Below are positions 33,414-46,777 of a stretch of 64,000 nt of DNA, one piece after another. The notes under the pieces are model-generated. The model made no database searches and had not been told where the DNA came from. It saw only the letters and a program-made list of their open reading frames with translations. The stretch lies in the NCBI GenBank assembly GCA_035578155.1, contig JAPWDM010000001.1:168055498-168119497 (forward strand), given 5' to 3'. The translations under genes and the position numbers were made by a program. The first letter of the stretch is position 1. Every line of letters begins with the position of its first letter. Origin of the DNA: Brachynemurus nebulosus (taxonomy: Eukaryota > Arthropoda > Insecta > Neuroptera > Myrmeleontidae).

Positions 33414-36400
33414 ATAAATTATACTAAACTATGTTGAAAAAAATTGAACATTACTTAGAATAATATTAATAGATTTGAGCGTTACTTTATGGTATTCCAT
33501 ATTTGTAAATAATAAACAAATATTTTACTTCGCAAAAATACCACTTTTATTTTGAAACAATATTGTCATAGTTTCAATACACAGGTATCGCCATCATTGT
33601 CACAGGTACCGCCATCTGTGACAGATTTTTCGAAATATTGTATAATTCTAAGTAATTAATAAACAAATATTTTACTTCGCAAAAATACCACTTTTATTTT
33701 GAAACTGTGACAATATTGTTTCAAAATAAAAGTGGTATTTTTGCGAAGTAAAATATTTGTTTATTAATTACATAGAATTATACAATATTTCGAAAAATCT
33801 GTCACAAATGGCGGTACCTGTACCAGTGAATATATACATATCACAGCATTTTGAGCCGCCATATTGCAGGAAGAGTTAACTCGTCATAATCATTTAAAGG
33901 AGTTAAATAATTTTATAAATCAAGGAAACGGAGTATTACGTAATTAATTTTGATAATCGATCCAATCACTGAATCGAAAGCTGTTGCCACACATACGATT
34001 CTCATCGAAATAATACGAAATTGAGAAAATCAAGTCGGACACCAACTATTGACTTTAGAATCGTACTTCGGTCAGTTCTTACTTATATTTTTGTCACTCG
34101 CCATGACACTGCGATTTGAACGTCATCTAGTCTCTACATTTCCGAAATGTGTGTTTTATTTTTGAAAGATAATAACGCTTTTTACACGTTGACGGTCATT
34201 AACGTCGTACGGCGTCAAAAAAAAAGTCTGGCTAATTGCGACACAACGCTATATCGTGTCAACAATTACATATAAAAAAGTGTATTAGTTGTCAAAATAA
34301 TGTATGTACCAGTTGGGCGTTTCGTCATTATGATCAAGTTATGATCGTCAACGTGTTAATTTCAATTTTACAAAATAGCAGTGTCAAGAGCGTATTACAC
34401 ACGCATTAAGTCCGGATTTCGTAATTCATTGGCTAGAGTTTTTCACAATTCTCCGGATAAACCATTTCTTGCAGTTACTTAACCCTAGAATCATACGTTG
34501 GTCTACGAGAAACGTTAATCATATATCGGCGTCATTTTGACGAATGGATTTTTTACGGAGAGTTTTAGAGTTTATTTGCAAAAAACATTTTTTTTTACAT
34601 AACTATACTACAAAAACGAACAAAATATTTACAGAAATTGGATTTGGAAAAATTTTTTATTATAAATATTTATTAATTTTTTAAATTTTTTATCAAAGCA
34701 TATTTTCATTATAAAAATTAAAAAATAGATAAATACATCAATTGTATCATAAGACATGTCTTTCAAATAATTAATTTATGAACTATTATGAGTCGGTGGA
34801 CATGTGTGACTTTACAGAATGTGAAATTTCTCGGTCACAAATATTCCCGTAGATATGTAGTTATTTCCTGATTAGGCACATTTTACGAAATCCTAAAAAG
34901 CTACTTTTTTCCTGATTTGGAAAGCTAAAGAAAATACAACTTACTATTTTTTTTTTAAATTTTTGCTGAAATCATAGTGACATTTAAAAACTTTTCCTTG
35001 TAAATATATTTCAGAGAAGAATTGTCGAACTGAATTTATCAAAAATATTTTTAATTTAACACTAGAAAAGTAGTTGTTGCAATAAATATAAATTATTTTA
35101 ATTGTTTTCTAGGAAGTTATTATTTATGCTAACTATTATTTAATAAAAAACAATGAACAATTACTGATGTGTATGACTCATTGATTCATGGACTTAATTA
35201 TTTCTGTATTTGTTATCACCACGTTACCAAATAAATACTGATTTATTATTTTTCTAATGAAAAATGTTTTAGTACAAATTTTAAACATTTTTATCATACA
35301 TTTCTACAATCCAATTTTAAAATCATTTTAAAAAAGAAAAGTAGTTATGTAAATAGTTAAAAATATTTTTTTTTCGGAAAATACATACCTATCTGTTTTA
35401 GTTGTTTTGTTATACCAAAGTTTATTTTACCAAGTTTAAAAATTGTTTTCTTCATTCTTAAAAGTAATACAGTCTGGTCTAGAATTTTTCGGAAAATAGT
35501 TTCGTATTTTAATTTTATAGCGATTCAGGAATGTTGTTCCCAAGTACAGTAAACATCCAATCACTCACGGACGTATATACGTAACAAAAACAATTATTGC
35601 TCATTTATATTAGTGATGTCGGATCATCAGTCGATTAATCCAAGGGGTCAAACTAGAATGTCTACCAAACTGTGCCCACTGTGATCAATGGGTGACGTAA
35701 CACAGCACACATACAATCCCAACACACGATGTATGGACACGAATATACCAATGTGTTAGTAATATATTTTGATGATACTATGATGGCTGACCTATTTGAC
35801 AACTAATCAACAATTAAAAATAAATTTATTTATTTTAAGAAAGATATCCTTTTACTTTGAGAAATTTTTTATTCAATAGAATTTTTATACTTAAATACGA
35901 CACACTTCATATTTTTTTCTGTTTAAATTTTACGAGTTGATTAAAAAAACATGATTTTTATTTTGACGTGAACACCACGGCAGCCAGTAACAGACTAAAT
36001 CAGTAATGGTGTAAATTGCTACTTACTGCAACTTTAAGGTTTCACTTTTTTATACGTAGGCTCGATCTGTCTCAACTGTGGATTAATCGGTTTAGTTGAC
36101 TAATTTTGTTTAAATTTAATCATTTTTCAGTCGACTGTTTTACTCTCGACTAAATGTCTAAAACGATTTTTTTTTTCAAATGATTAAAAACGATTGATTT
36201 AACTTTTTTCTGTATTTTTTATTAGGAAAATTATTTATTAAAAACTAAGAAATTATCTATTTGTACGATTTTTTATTTTTCTATCATTAATATAATGTGA
36301 TATGGCATATCTTTCTTTTTCTTTAGAAAAGACTACAAAAAATCACTAATTAAATTTTAACTCTTTAAATGATTAAGACGAGTTAAATCGTCCTGCAATA

Positions 36401-36519
36401 TGGCGGCTCAAAATGCTGTCATATGTATATATTCACTGGTACAGGTGCCGCCATCTGTGACAATACGGTATAATTCTAAATAATGTTCTTTTTTATCAAC
36501 ATAGTTTAGTATAATTTAT
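33414..36519. mobile_element. 3.1-kb element with long inverted ends, left end expanded
   Basis: ATAAATTATACTAAACTATG at the left and its complement at the right start an inverted repeat that continues on the right for about 125 bp (36398-36519). On the left the same sequence is split by about 300 bp of extra DNA (about 33475-33790) and resumes at about 33805-33880 (CCTGTACCAGTGAATATATA). No transposase frame. Part of the interior (about 35776-35950) is the dispersed repeat that serves as empty target for the 12961-13556 element. Confidence 0.65.
33511..33790. repeat. Direct plus inverted repeat cluster
   Basis: A block starting AATAAACAAATATTTTACTT and ending CTTTTATTTTGAAAC occurs at 33511 and again at about 33658, and in inverted orientation at about 33716-33766. 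The second direct copy and the inverted copy form a tight hairpin. The inverted copy continues into AGAATTATACAATATTTCGA, matching the complement of 33630-33650. Confidence 0.75.
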
Positions 36520-36702
36520 TTTAGCGAATTTCCAGAATGGAAATTCAGCTATTACAGTAGGTCTCATGACGCGACTTGACCCCGGCACTATGGCAGAAAT
36601 TTGTTTTGAGGTCCCTAGAAACCAAAAATAATATTCACTAAAATTTATGTATACGATATATATACAATATAATTATACATATTGTGTCGAATATGTACTT
36701 AG

Positions 36703-39700
36703 TAGGGATGAGATAAACTGCTATTCTGCGATCGCAGTTGCGACTGCGACTGCGACTAAAGAATATCTGCGATTTTAAACTGCGACTGCGATTTTTAGTT
36801 GCGACTGTTATTTTTAACTGCTACTGCGATTTTTCAAAAAAAAATGCTATTGGACGTAACGTACTAGGTAGATGATGTTAACATAGCAGAGACACAGTGA
36901 TGATCGTATAATTATGAGTAATATAGATTGGATAAATGATAATTTATTAAATCAAGTGCTTACCTTAATAACTGTTGGTTTTTGTAGGTATTATTTTAAT
37001 TATGGATCATAACGAAATAATGTTCAAATCAATTAACTATTTAGTAACTTATTTAATATTAACATGAATAAAATAATAATTATAATAATAATAATACATA
37101 AGTAAATGTTTTAATGGGTAACTTTCTTTAAAATTTCAAAATTTGCATTTAAAAACAAGACACTTTGCACTTTTTTAGCTGTTAACCGTGTACGTCTATC
37201 GTTATACAACATACCGGCCTTTGAAAATAGTCTTTCACATGGTACGGATGTGGCAGTCGCGCAAAATTTATCCTGCATTACAGAACTTAAATGAGGATAA
37301 TTGTAATTATTTTCGGCCCACCACTTTAATGGATCTTTTTTACGGTCAAGAATATCTTCGTCGAGGTATCGTTGAATTTCGACCAAAGCTCGAGAATTTG
37401 CACTGCTTTTGCCTCGCGAATTTGATTTAACTTGATCGTCAATAAAATTCCATACTGAGCAATTATTAGAATTTGAAGACGTAGTGGCAATTTCTTCTGT
37501 AACATGTTTTTTATGTTGCTCCATAAAAATTATTTTTTTTGAAACAGCCTTAATTAAAATATTTTTAGCCGTTTCTGCAGCTTCTCGGTTTTGAAAGCCA
37601 ACATCTTTAAATCGTGGGTCTAAAAATGTACAGATTGCTAATACCTCGTGAAATTCAATTTGTCCTAATCTGTCACTTAATCCAGTTTGTAATTTGTTTA
37701 ATACAACTAGAATAACAGGATCGAATATCTTGTTTTTCAGTTGAGTACAAATTTTCAGTAAGCCGTTTGTCATTATAATGACGAAGGAACCTACGGGATA
37801 TTTTTCACCGCTTATTGTTTTGGTGACGTCTTCAAACGGTTTTAATATTTCATAAAGTTGTCGTATCATCTCCCATTCATTTGTTGTTATTACTGGTAAG
37901 TCTTTATTAACAATTGCAATCGTACTGCGAATTGCTTCTTGTAGTTCTAAAAATCGCTCCAGCATGTAAAATGTGGAGTTCCATCGAGTAGGTACATCTT
38001 GAATAATTTTTTTAGGTTGATCAATACCTTGCCGTTTTTGATAATTAAGTAACTTTTCATACTCTAATGAACTACGTTTAAAGAAGGATACAATGTTTCT
38101 AATTTTAATCACTAACTGGTCAACATATTTCAATGCGTCTTTCACAATTAAATTTAAAGTATGCGCAAAACAACCGAATTGTTGCCACTGAAGTTCATTT
38201 TTAATTGCATTTTTTATATTGGCTGCATTATCAGACACTGCAAGTAAAATTTTATTTTCTAGTTCATAAATTTGCACTATACGTTTCAGTTCTAAACCAA
38301 GATTTCTACTTGTATGCGATCCCGTCATACCACTACACTCTAAAAGCACAGAAACCAATTCAAAATCTTTTAAAAAATGTACCGTAACACCAAGAAAACT
38401 TTCATTGTTAATAGAGGTCCAACAGTCTGTTGTTAAGCAAACACTATTAACAGATTTTAAATATTCCCGCACATCATTTTTACACTGCTCGTACAACGCC
38501 GGAATCAATGTTTTCGAAATGTGGTGTCTGCTTGGAAGTTGATAAGCTGGATTCAAAGCTTGTACGAATTCTTTAAATCCTTTATCTTCTACTATGCTAA
38601 ATGGTTGTAAATCGATAATAAAAAGCTTTAAAAGTGCATCGTCTAATTTCCTTTTGGCTGTTCCAGATTTTTTTTTCGTTAGAAACGCAGACATTTGCTC
38701 CTGTCGATTTTTTATTTTAACATTCGATGCAGCTTCTGCAACAGTCTCCCGTTCAATTGCTAATACCGGAGTTACTACCACAGGTTCTTGTGATGACCTC
38801 ATTTGTACAGAATTTTCAGCCGTGTCGGCCTGCTGTTCTGGGTTTGATTTAATAAAATCTAAAGATATAGTCGGATGTTTCCTCTTGAAATGGTATTTCA
38901 AATTTGTTGTCGATGTTCGATAAGACAATTTTGTTTTACATATGTTACATTTGGCATATTCTTTATCAATTATAGAATAAAAATTCCAAACTGGACTAGT
39001 TTTTCCTTTGACATAGTTTCCAAGATCCATTTTTTAAAAAAAGTTACCGATTGTTGCTTTGAATTTCACAATAATATGCGAACACTTGAAGTTTAGAAAC
39101 GATACTGATATTTTTTTAGAAAATTTTAAATAAAAAAAAGGAATAATACAATTGGTAGGTAATTTAAAACTAATAAAATGGCATATATTTTAAATATTTG
39201 GGAAATTTACAAATATATCTGCGATCAATATGTTTTATATTGCTCAGTTTTTGCTTTTCTCCAATACTGTAATAACATTATAAATAAGTAATTCCATGAA
39301 TTACATGAAATAAATTTTTAACAATAATCCTTAAAAATTTCATGTTTTGGTAATAAAAAAATATTGGTGCTTAAGAAGACATACGAAGCATCTTATATTT
39401 TATATTATGTATAATTTACGTATACACAACGAAGACGAAGGGTAGTTTTCAGTTTAATATGTATGTACCTATAGTCTTGTATTAGGTACAAAGTACAAAC
39501 TACAAACATGATACAAAATATAGATAGCAGTCGCAAGTCGCAACATAAGCAAACATCATAGTGATGTAGCTGTTGTACGATGTAGAGAACAGAAGTAGCA
39601 AGAGCAGTTTTAAAAGTCGCAGTCGCAACATTGCTTGAGTCGCAGTCGCAACCTGCGATATGCGATTTTTTAATATCTGCGACAAAATCGCAGTCTGCGA

Positions 39701-39718
39701 TTTTACATACCATCCCTA
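36703..39718 (-). mobile_element. Apparently intact autonomous hAT transposon
   Basis: 3,016 bp bounded by TAGGGATG and CATCCCTA, with a perfect 8-bp target duplication GTACTTAG (36695-36702, 39719-39726). Beyond the first 8 bp the ends match only loosely, but both carry dense CTGCGACT/GCGATT phrases (about 36728-36835 and 39529-39705) in both orientations. The single gene inside is an unbroken transposase on the - strand with about 690 bp upstream and 400 bp downstream. Complete ends, clean duplication and open frame suggest recent insertion and possible activity. Confidence 0.94.
37111..39030 (-). CDS. hAT transposase, BED finger (ZBED-like), intact
   Basis: 639 residues without interruption; the ATG at 39028-39030 gives the complete N-terminal finger. 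Seen: a BED zinc finger (C28, C31, H47, H52; CNIC...HFKRKH) for DNA binding; an RNase H-like core with likely catalytic D202 (LTTDCWTS), D267 (AVSDNAAN) and E599 (PCERLFS); FAHTLNLIV at about 288-296; and a C-terminal hAT dimerisation region (ENNYNYPHLSSV...RLTAKKVQSVLFLN). Known role of the family: cut-and-paste transposition with 8-bp duplications, agreeing with the flanks. Length is normal for the ZBED1-like clade. Antisense to ph, so host transcription through the intron would give antisense transposase RNA. A domesticated gene is unlikely given the intact ends. Confidence 0.95.
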   Translation of the reverse strand: MDLGNYVKGKTSPVWNFYSIIDKEYAKCNICKTKLSYRTSTTNLKYHFKRKHPTISLDFIKSNPEQQADTAENSVQMRSSQEPVVVTPVLAIERETVAEAASNVKIKNRQEQMSAFLTKKKSGTAKRKLDDALLKLFIIDLQPFSIVEDKGFKEFVQALNPAYQLPSRHHISKTLIPALYEQCKNDVREYLKSVNSVCLTTDCWTSINNESFLGVTVHFLKDFELVSVLLECSGMTGSHTSRNLGLELKRIVQIYELENKILLAVSDNAANIKNAIKNELQWQQFGCFAHTLNLIVKDALKYVDQLVIKIRNIVSFFKRSSLEYEKLLNYQKRQGIDQPKKIIQDVPTRWNSTFYMLERFLELQEAIRSTIAIVNKDLPVITTNEWEMIRQLYEILKPFEDVTKTISGEKYPVGSFVIIMTNGLLKICTQLKNKIFDPVILVVLNKLQTGLSDRLGQIEFHEVLAICTFLDPRFKDVGFQNREAAETAKNILIKAVSKKIIFMEQHKKHVTEEIATTSSNSNNCSVWNFIDDQVKSNSRGKSSANSRALVEIQRYLDEDILDRKKDPLKWWAENNYNYPHLSSVMQDKFCATATSVPCERLFSKAGMLYNDRRTRLTAKKVQSVLFLNANFEILKKVTH

Positions 39719-40876
39719 GTACTTAGACTGTGATTTAATTCACACTTTATACGAGAAAACGATCACAGTCTAACATAGTTTTTCTCGGAAACTAGTTAAC
39801 ATAGAAAAAAAGTTTAAAGACCTTTTTATGTAATTTTTTCTCCTCTTAAATGGTGTAGAAAAATTTCACAAAAATTTTTGAATAAGTGGAAATTTTGGCA
39901 AAAAACTAATTTTTTGCAAGAACAAAAACCATGTTCCTGGCATCCGACGTGTCTGGCTGACGAACTCATCCAAGGGTTTGGGACTTTCAACGTTCTCATC
40001 AAATTTCGTAAACCTAAATTCGAATTTTAATCTTAAAAATACCTATCTAGAATTAATTTAGAATTTTTTTCGAGATCTTTTACCTTAAACACAGCAACAA
40101 ATATCAGACGTGATGTTTTTGGTAATGCGGACAAAATTTTTTAGTGCGCGCACACGATTAAACACCGTTCTACATTATTTTTGTTTAGCTGTTGGTACTT
40201 ATATAATTATTTCTAATTACATTTTTGATGGAACAATTAAGTTTAGTGTTTATTTAAAAAGGAAGTATTATCAGATAACTAAATATTATTTTTTAATAGG
40301 ATAATTGAGGAAATTTTATGTAATTTAGAGTTACTGTTTTATCGTTACCATTTTCATTTTATTGATTTTTCATGATAAAATTTTCGTGCAACTTTTACTG
40401 TAGCAAATATAATAATTTTACAACTAACTTTTAACTATTGATTAAAATGCCAATATAAAATATTTTTAATAATTTAAAAGTATCTAATGATAAACTTCAA
40501 GTTTCAAATTTTTTTCCAAGGCTATTTCACACATCGGAAATTTCGAAATTTTATTTCGATGTAATTACTAGTTGAAGAATTCAGGTTTGTTCGGGAAATT
40601 CCATATCCGTTTTAAAGTGTGAAAAATTATAATTTGACTTAGGGATCGAATCTTGTAAAATCCTTCCTCAGTGGAGTACATCTACAAATTTTTAATTTAC
40701 TAATAATAAAACTATTTTCAAAACTCGTCCGGGATTACAGAGTTCATCCCATGTATATAAACTTTTTATGATAGATTAAAAAAAGAAAAAAATGTTACTA
40801 TTGGAAGGGCCAAAATTATTTTTGAAATAACTTTTCTGCATCCATTACTTTTGGCGTTAAAAGAGGTGTTACGCTA

Positions 40877-41795
40877 TAGTTATGGGAATAACTACTCTTT
40901 TTAGTGAGTTGAATCTTTTGAATCCGCTCACTGTAGTGAATCGATTCAATGAATTGAATCACTCACTCACTTGATACTATTGGCTCAGTTACCTTTATGA
41001 ATTGAATCACTCACTCACTCACTTTACACAACTGATTGGCACAACTTCAGATATGAATCAACAAACCAATACACACATACACTCAATCAAATGAAATAAA
41101 CGGGCAAATTTTATTTTATAAACCTGAAAATATTGTAAGATAAAATACATATACATTTTCTTAGAATCACATAATATTTTAATATCTGTACTTATAGTGT
41201 ATGTAAAATGGGGTATGTTTTTTATTTAGATTAAATTACTTTATTACTTTATTAGGCATATGGCCTAAATTTCATTTAAAATTTGTTTTATGCCTTTTTT
41301 TAAAAAAAAAAAGGATAATAAAATCTAAAATATTTAGATCTAAAAAAATATCAAGTTTAGTACATAGAACAAAGCCAAATTTTTTAATAAAAAAAATAAA
41401 TAAATAAAATAAAAAAGTTTAGTACATATTCGCATATACCTACCATACCTATAGTAGGTATCATTAGTATCATATACGATATACATATACACGTTACATA
41501 CAGTTAAACAGATGTTTGTGAAATTTTTGAACAAATCTCTGTCTATTGTATAATAAGTAAACTGAAGCAGAGATTGAAAATTGAATAGAATCTTATATGT
41601 ATGTCATACACTCTTAAGTGAGTGAGTGAGTGAGTGTATCAGTGAGTGTGAACATAATATTATATTCTTTCAACTCACGAGTTGAAAGAGTCGATTCAAT
41701 TCTTTTTGACTGATTCAATTCAGTTAGTCACTTGAATGATTCAACTCAGTGAATTGAATCACTCACTCACTAGCCATCTTTAGACTCCATCACTA
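40877..41795. mobile_element. Non-autonomous hAT-like element with GAATCACTCACTCAC iterons
   Basis: TAGTTATGG at the left and CCATCACTA at the right are inverted repeats (8 of 9). The target duplication is TTACGCTA/TTACGCTG (7 of 8; 40869-40876, 41796-41803). The phrases GAATTGAATCACTCACTCAC and GTGAGTGAGTGAGTG recur several times in both orientations near the two ends. 919 bp, no transposase. Confidence 0.8.
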
Positions 41796-43300
41796 TTACG
41801 CTGGTTTATAAAAAAATGCTAGTAATAAAAAAAATCGTTGTTTATTAAAGGTTTTGATTTAAAAATTTTTCTTTTTACGTAAAAATACCGTCATGTTTAT
41901 TTTTTTAATGATATCATCTAAATTTGTAAGCCACCCACTCATCTTATGACTCCTGTCAATATTGATTAATACATGTGAAACTATCTAACAGAATTAGTCG
42001 AGTTTTATAAGCATTTAATATAATTATGTATATTAAAAACAGAATGTCATAAAATTATACTCACTTTTTGGTGACGAAATTATTATAATTTTAATTACTA
42101 ATTTTAAGTAATTTTTTAACATTACTGTTCACGTTTTCGGCATCCGACAACAACCGCAGAGGCCGCATTATGTGTGCGATGTTACCACAAACAAGTATTT
42201 ACAAAAACAAACATACTGTGTGTTGGTTTCTATAAATATGTCTCTGTGTGTTGGTTTCTAAGTATAAACATTTTTAGAATAAACAAACACTTAAAAATAT
42301 GTATAAAAATATTACTTTTTTTATATTTATTTTTACCAGTTTATTAGCTTACTTCCTGGTATTGATTTTATTAAAAATATCAATGTATATGTACGTATGT
42401 TTACACATGTCGAGTCATTTTATGAATATTTGTTTAGAAAAAGTTTCTTTAATAATATTGCCGGCCCCTGGGGAAGTTTACTGTGAAAGTGCTCGGACTG
42501 TATAGTCTTAATATGGTTCTTACTTACCGAATAATTACTGGTGCATAACTGAATTATTCGCATTATAATTTTTATCAGTCACAATAACTTGGTCGAATCA
42601 ACAATAGGGCTATGTATAGGTAATAATAATGAAAGTAAAATGAAATTATTTTTGATAGATATGAGCGTTACTTTATGCCTTATGGTATTCCATTTTAAAA
42701 ATTGTCTTTTTATTTTGAAATTATTTTTATTTAATTTTTAGTGAATAGAAATATTAATTTAATCGCAAGATTTTTCATTAAAGAAAAAATTCATTAAAAA
42801 TAAGAATTCTCAGTAGTGACATGCTACTGGACCCTTAGTATATATTATCGAGTCAGTATAAGTTTAATAATATGACATCAAGAATGTTATGCATAAATTA
42901 AATAATTTGAACAATATAAAATATTAATTACTCAGCAGTAATCACTACCTTTCTGCACACACTTCCGCCCAGTACATATTTCATTACATTTTCACACGGA
43001 ATTACCCTCGCTATAAGAGTTTTCACTTCAAAAACATCTGAAAAGCTATCCTGCAATAAACTGAAGTTAGTTAATTCAACGTTTAGAATAAAATTGCATG
43101 TGAAACGAAATTCGCATAACTAACATTAGCCTTAGATTACGCCAAATTTTCTTTTCTCTAATGTCTCTTTTTAGTCGAATTTTCTCCGAAAAATTAGACT
43201 TATACAGTCTATACGATAAGAGCTGCGAGAGGCGAGACCAGGGGCGCTATCCGTTTTCGGACCCGTAGAACACGATTATGTAAAAAAAAAAGATGTCTGA

Positions 43301-43323
43301 TATATATATATATATATATATAT
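43301..43323. repeat. Short (TA)n run
   Basis: About 23 bp of AT dinucleotides at the edge of the minisatellite-like block that follows. Confidence 0.9.
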
Positions 43324-44220
43324 TTTCCCGCAACCTTTTAATATGTGTAGGGCCCCCCTATGGAAGTTAAGAGATGAAATTTGGTAAGTGGGGCTTATTC
43401 CGATGCACAACAATACTATCAAAGTGGGGTCAAATTTTGGGCAAATTTTTTTTCGGACCCGACCTTTAAGGGGGTGGTGGGGGGCGGAAAAGCAATAAAA
43501 CTTTTCCAAACCGATTTTAAATAATGTTTCGGTCAATTATCTACAACATATCCAAAATTCAGCTTCCTAGGATGATATGGTGGGAGTAGAGGGGGGAAAA
43601 ACGATTTTCGCTGGATCTAACAGGCCCCCAGCCCCCCAGAATTAACGTAGAGGGTTGAAATTTGGTGTGTTGATAAAGTTCGTACCTAGGTGGTGCTTTT
43701 TGGAGGTTTTAATATTTTACCCCCACCCCCCTCATTTTTAAGCTACAATTTCATGCATTTTCGACGTTTTCGAAGTTTGTACCACTCGCACAGGTCACCC
43801 GAATAAACCTAGAGGGCTGAAATTTTGTATTCGGATTGAGTTAGTATCAAGGGGGTGCCTTTTGGGGGTCTCGACTTTTAACCCCTACCCTCACCATTTT
43901 TATACCCAAAAAAACATGATTTTTCTTGTTTTTTAACAGTTTCGTTCGGGTCAAAATCTCCCCAAATAAACCTAGAGGGCTGAAATTTGGTGTACAGGTT
44001 AAGCTAATAGCCAGACACTGTTTTTTGGAGGTTTCAACTTTTAACCCTTACCCCCACGATTTTTACGCCAATATTTCCTTAATTTTTTTGCTTGTTTTCT
44101 AACACGTCTAGAGACTCCATAAGGAAACCTAGAGGGCTGAAATTTTGTACGTGTATTCAGTTAGTATCCAGCTAGTACCTTGTAGAGAGTCCGCATCACT
44201 TTTCCCCCCACTTCTCCCAT
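43324..44220. repeat. Diverged tandem repeat, ~160-bp unit
   Basis: AGAGGGCTGAAATTT recurs at about 43651, 43813, 43974 and 44131 (spacing about 160 bp), with an older copy near 43371. Each unit also has a C-rich stretch (ACCCCCACC type) and AATAAACC. A G+C-richer block standing out from its flanks. Confidence 0.8.
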
Positions 44221-45196
44221 TTTTACATCGGAATTGAATGCTATTGTTAAATGTGTTTTAAAAGCATTATGTTTATTCTAAATACAAGTAGGCGAATAGT
44301 AATTTTAAAAAATTTAAAAAAAAGTGAACTTACTTTTATGACAAATGAAATACATACATATTAAGTAATTTAAAAATGTTATTAAAGTCACTGTTTATTT
44401 ATAAATTAGGAATTTTGGATTTTTAGTATTTATAAAATAGAAATTTTGGATTTTTTTGGAAAGAAAAAATATCTTTATAAAGGCCTTCCAGTTTACTATT
44501 TAAGGTCCCTTTTTAATTTTTAAAACTAAAACATAAAGGCAATTAGCGGATAAACATGGGCAGGAATGTCCTCGTACGAATTGTGTTGGCTTTTTTTCTG
44601 CTACCTGTTTTCGGCACAAAATTGAAATTTACTGAGATACAGCCCTTAAATACTTAAAACCTTTTTTTAAAGCCTCGTACAGCCGAACACTCATCACCAG
44701 TTTTGAAACCAACAAAATGACAATTCGGTTGTAGACTTTCAATCACATTTCGCTTGTAGACATTCAATACCGAAGATGAAGGGGAAAATTCGACTACCGT
44801 GATGGGGCCCCGCTGCTCACGGCGTTTTTTATAATGGAACTAGACTGGTTTTTTAGAACACCCAATATTTTGCCTATAAAACTTATGTGTATCCACGTTT
44901 ATATTTAATTACATATCGATTTGTGAATTATTTTTAGTTAAATAAAATAACGTTTTAAAAATTAAAACGAGAAAATCTATATTTCATCAGACCATCGCGA
45001 GTTTACCGCAGGAGAAAAAAACAATTAGATTACCTATTTAAATAAATTTACTTACTCGTATATAAATAGTACCTATAATAATACTAATAATTGTACACAT
45101 TTAGCATTATACTGGATTACATTACAAGGTGTCAAAAACAGCTAGCAACATTCGAAGTTTGTGACAGAAAGAGAAGCATGCATAGCACTTATAATA

Positions 45197-46049
45197 TAAG
45201 GTAAAAGACCCGGTAATTGACCCTGGCCCAGTTTCTGAACTTTTCAACTTTGTTATAAATTAATAAAAAAACTATATTTTAAATAAGAAAAAAAAAAAAT
45301 TCTTAATTTAAAGTAATCTATTCTGTGTCTAATGAACAGCAATTTAAAAAGTTTAGAATATATTAACTAAATAAAAAAAAAATTTTAAGTTTAAAATGTG
45401 TGTAAACACTATTTTTTTGGTAGTTTCCTAACAGTTTATGTTACAAAGTACTCATTTTGATCTGTGCAATATTCATCATGTAAGTATGAAAACTTAATTA
45501 AAAATATATGAGCAGGTTAATATTTGTTTAAAATTTATTTTAAAATATTTATAAAATACCTTAGAATGATTTTTATTATTGAAATATGAGGGTCAATTAC
45601 TAGGCTCACTTCTAAAGTGGTATGGCCCAGTTAAATTCTAACCAGTTTTTGTTAGTTATTTTGTTATTTATTTAGTTTTTGTTATTTTTCATAACGTATA
45701 TAACATTAAACATTCATTTTTATCAATAAAAAATTATTTATAAATTAAATTTTAAAAAACTGTATTTTTAAATTTAAGGATCAGAAACTAGGCCACTGTC
45801 AGGGTCAGAAACTGTCACATGAGAAATTTTGAAGGTCAGAAACTGGGTCCTTTTTGTCAATTTTTAAAACATTAATTTAAATTATTAATTCAATTCAAAT
45901 AATTATTTTACTTGTATGGCTTTATTTTGAAAGCCATAAACAAGTTGATAAAATTATTAATTGTCTCTTAAGTTGAAACTTATATTTATTACTGTCGTTT
46001 AACCTCAGCCGTCACTCTTAAAAGGTCAGAAACTAGGCCCGTTACCTTA
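45197..46049. mobile_element. Element with GGTCAGAAACTAGGCCC iterons
   Basis: TAAGGTAA at the left and TTACCTTA at the right form inverted ends. The phrase GACCCTGGCCCAGTTTCTGA or variants (GGTCAATTACTAGGC, GGTCAGAAACTAGGCCC) occurs at about 45220, 45591, 45780, 45803, 45833 and 46023. A second copy begins at 63653 and runs off the window. No target duplication fixed, no transposase. Confidence 0.72.
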
Positions 46050-46777
46050 CAAGAAGGATAAAATATTCATGTGTTCATTCATTTGACCCTTTTTTATTGC
46101 ATCAAATTCACCATCGATTCATTTAGTAATAATACAGGCGCGAAAAAGAAATATATTTATAAGAGAAAAGAAAAGAAAAATGCGACAGCCTACCCCTAAA
46201 TTGCAACAGGATCATTACACGCCACTTCATTCAGGTCATGTCACCCATGACCTCAGATTTTTGAAATTTTTTTTATTTATTTATTTAACCATCCTAATCA
46301 TCTGTAAAAAATTTTAAAAAAATTATCTCTAATAGTTTTCAAGTTATGAATTTTTGAAATTAAGCAAAATAGGGTTAAAATGGTGTTTCCGTGGCTATCA
46401 CTTTCGGTGACGTTATTATATTATTAAAAAATCCATAACTTCTGTAATATTTAACATAAAGCAATAATTTTTTCATCAAAATGTTCAGAAAAGTCAGGAG
46501 ATTACAGGAAAAATAAATTTGGTTAATTGTCATTTCATGTTCCTATGTAATGCTTTGTTAGACTTAAATTTTGAAACATTTTTTAATCGATAAACAAAAA
46601 ATCTTTAAAAGTGATTATTGACCAAAGGCATAGCAGTAACCGTAGTATTTTTTTTTTTTAATTTACCCCAGCGATGTAAACTAAAATAATCTGGAAAAAA
46701 ATTAATGGTTTTTTACCCGCTAATATTTTTCAGACACGTCCGTCGTCTGGAAGCTCAAAAAACGAGCTTTTTGGAAT

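Noticed and set aside
43276..43536. 86-residue frame on the - strand
   Set aside because: Made of the TA run and the C-rich tandem repeat; no protein character.
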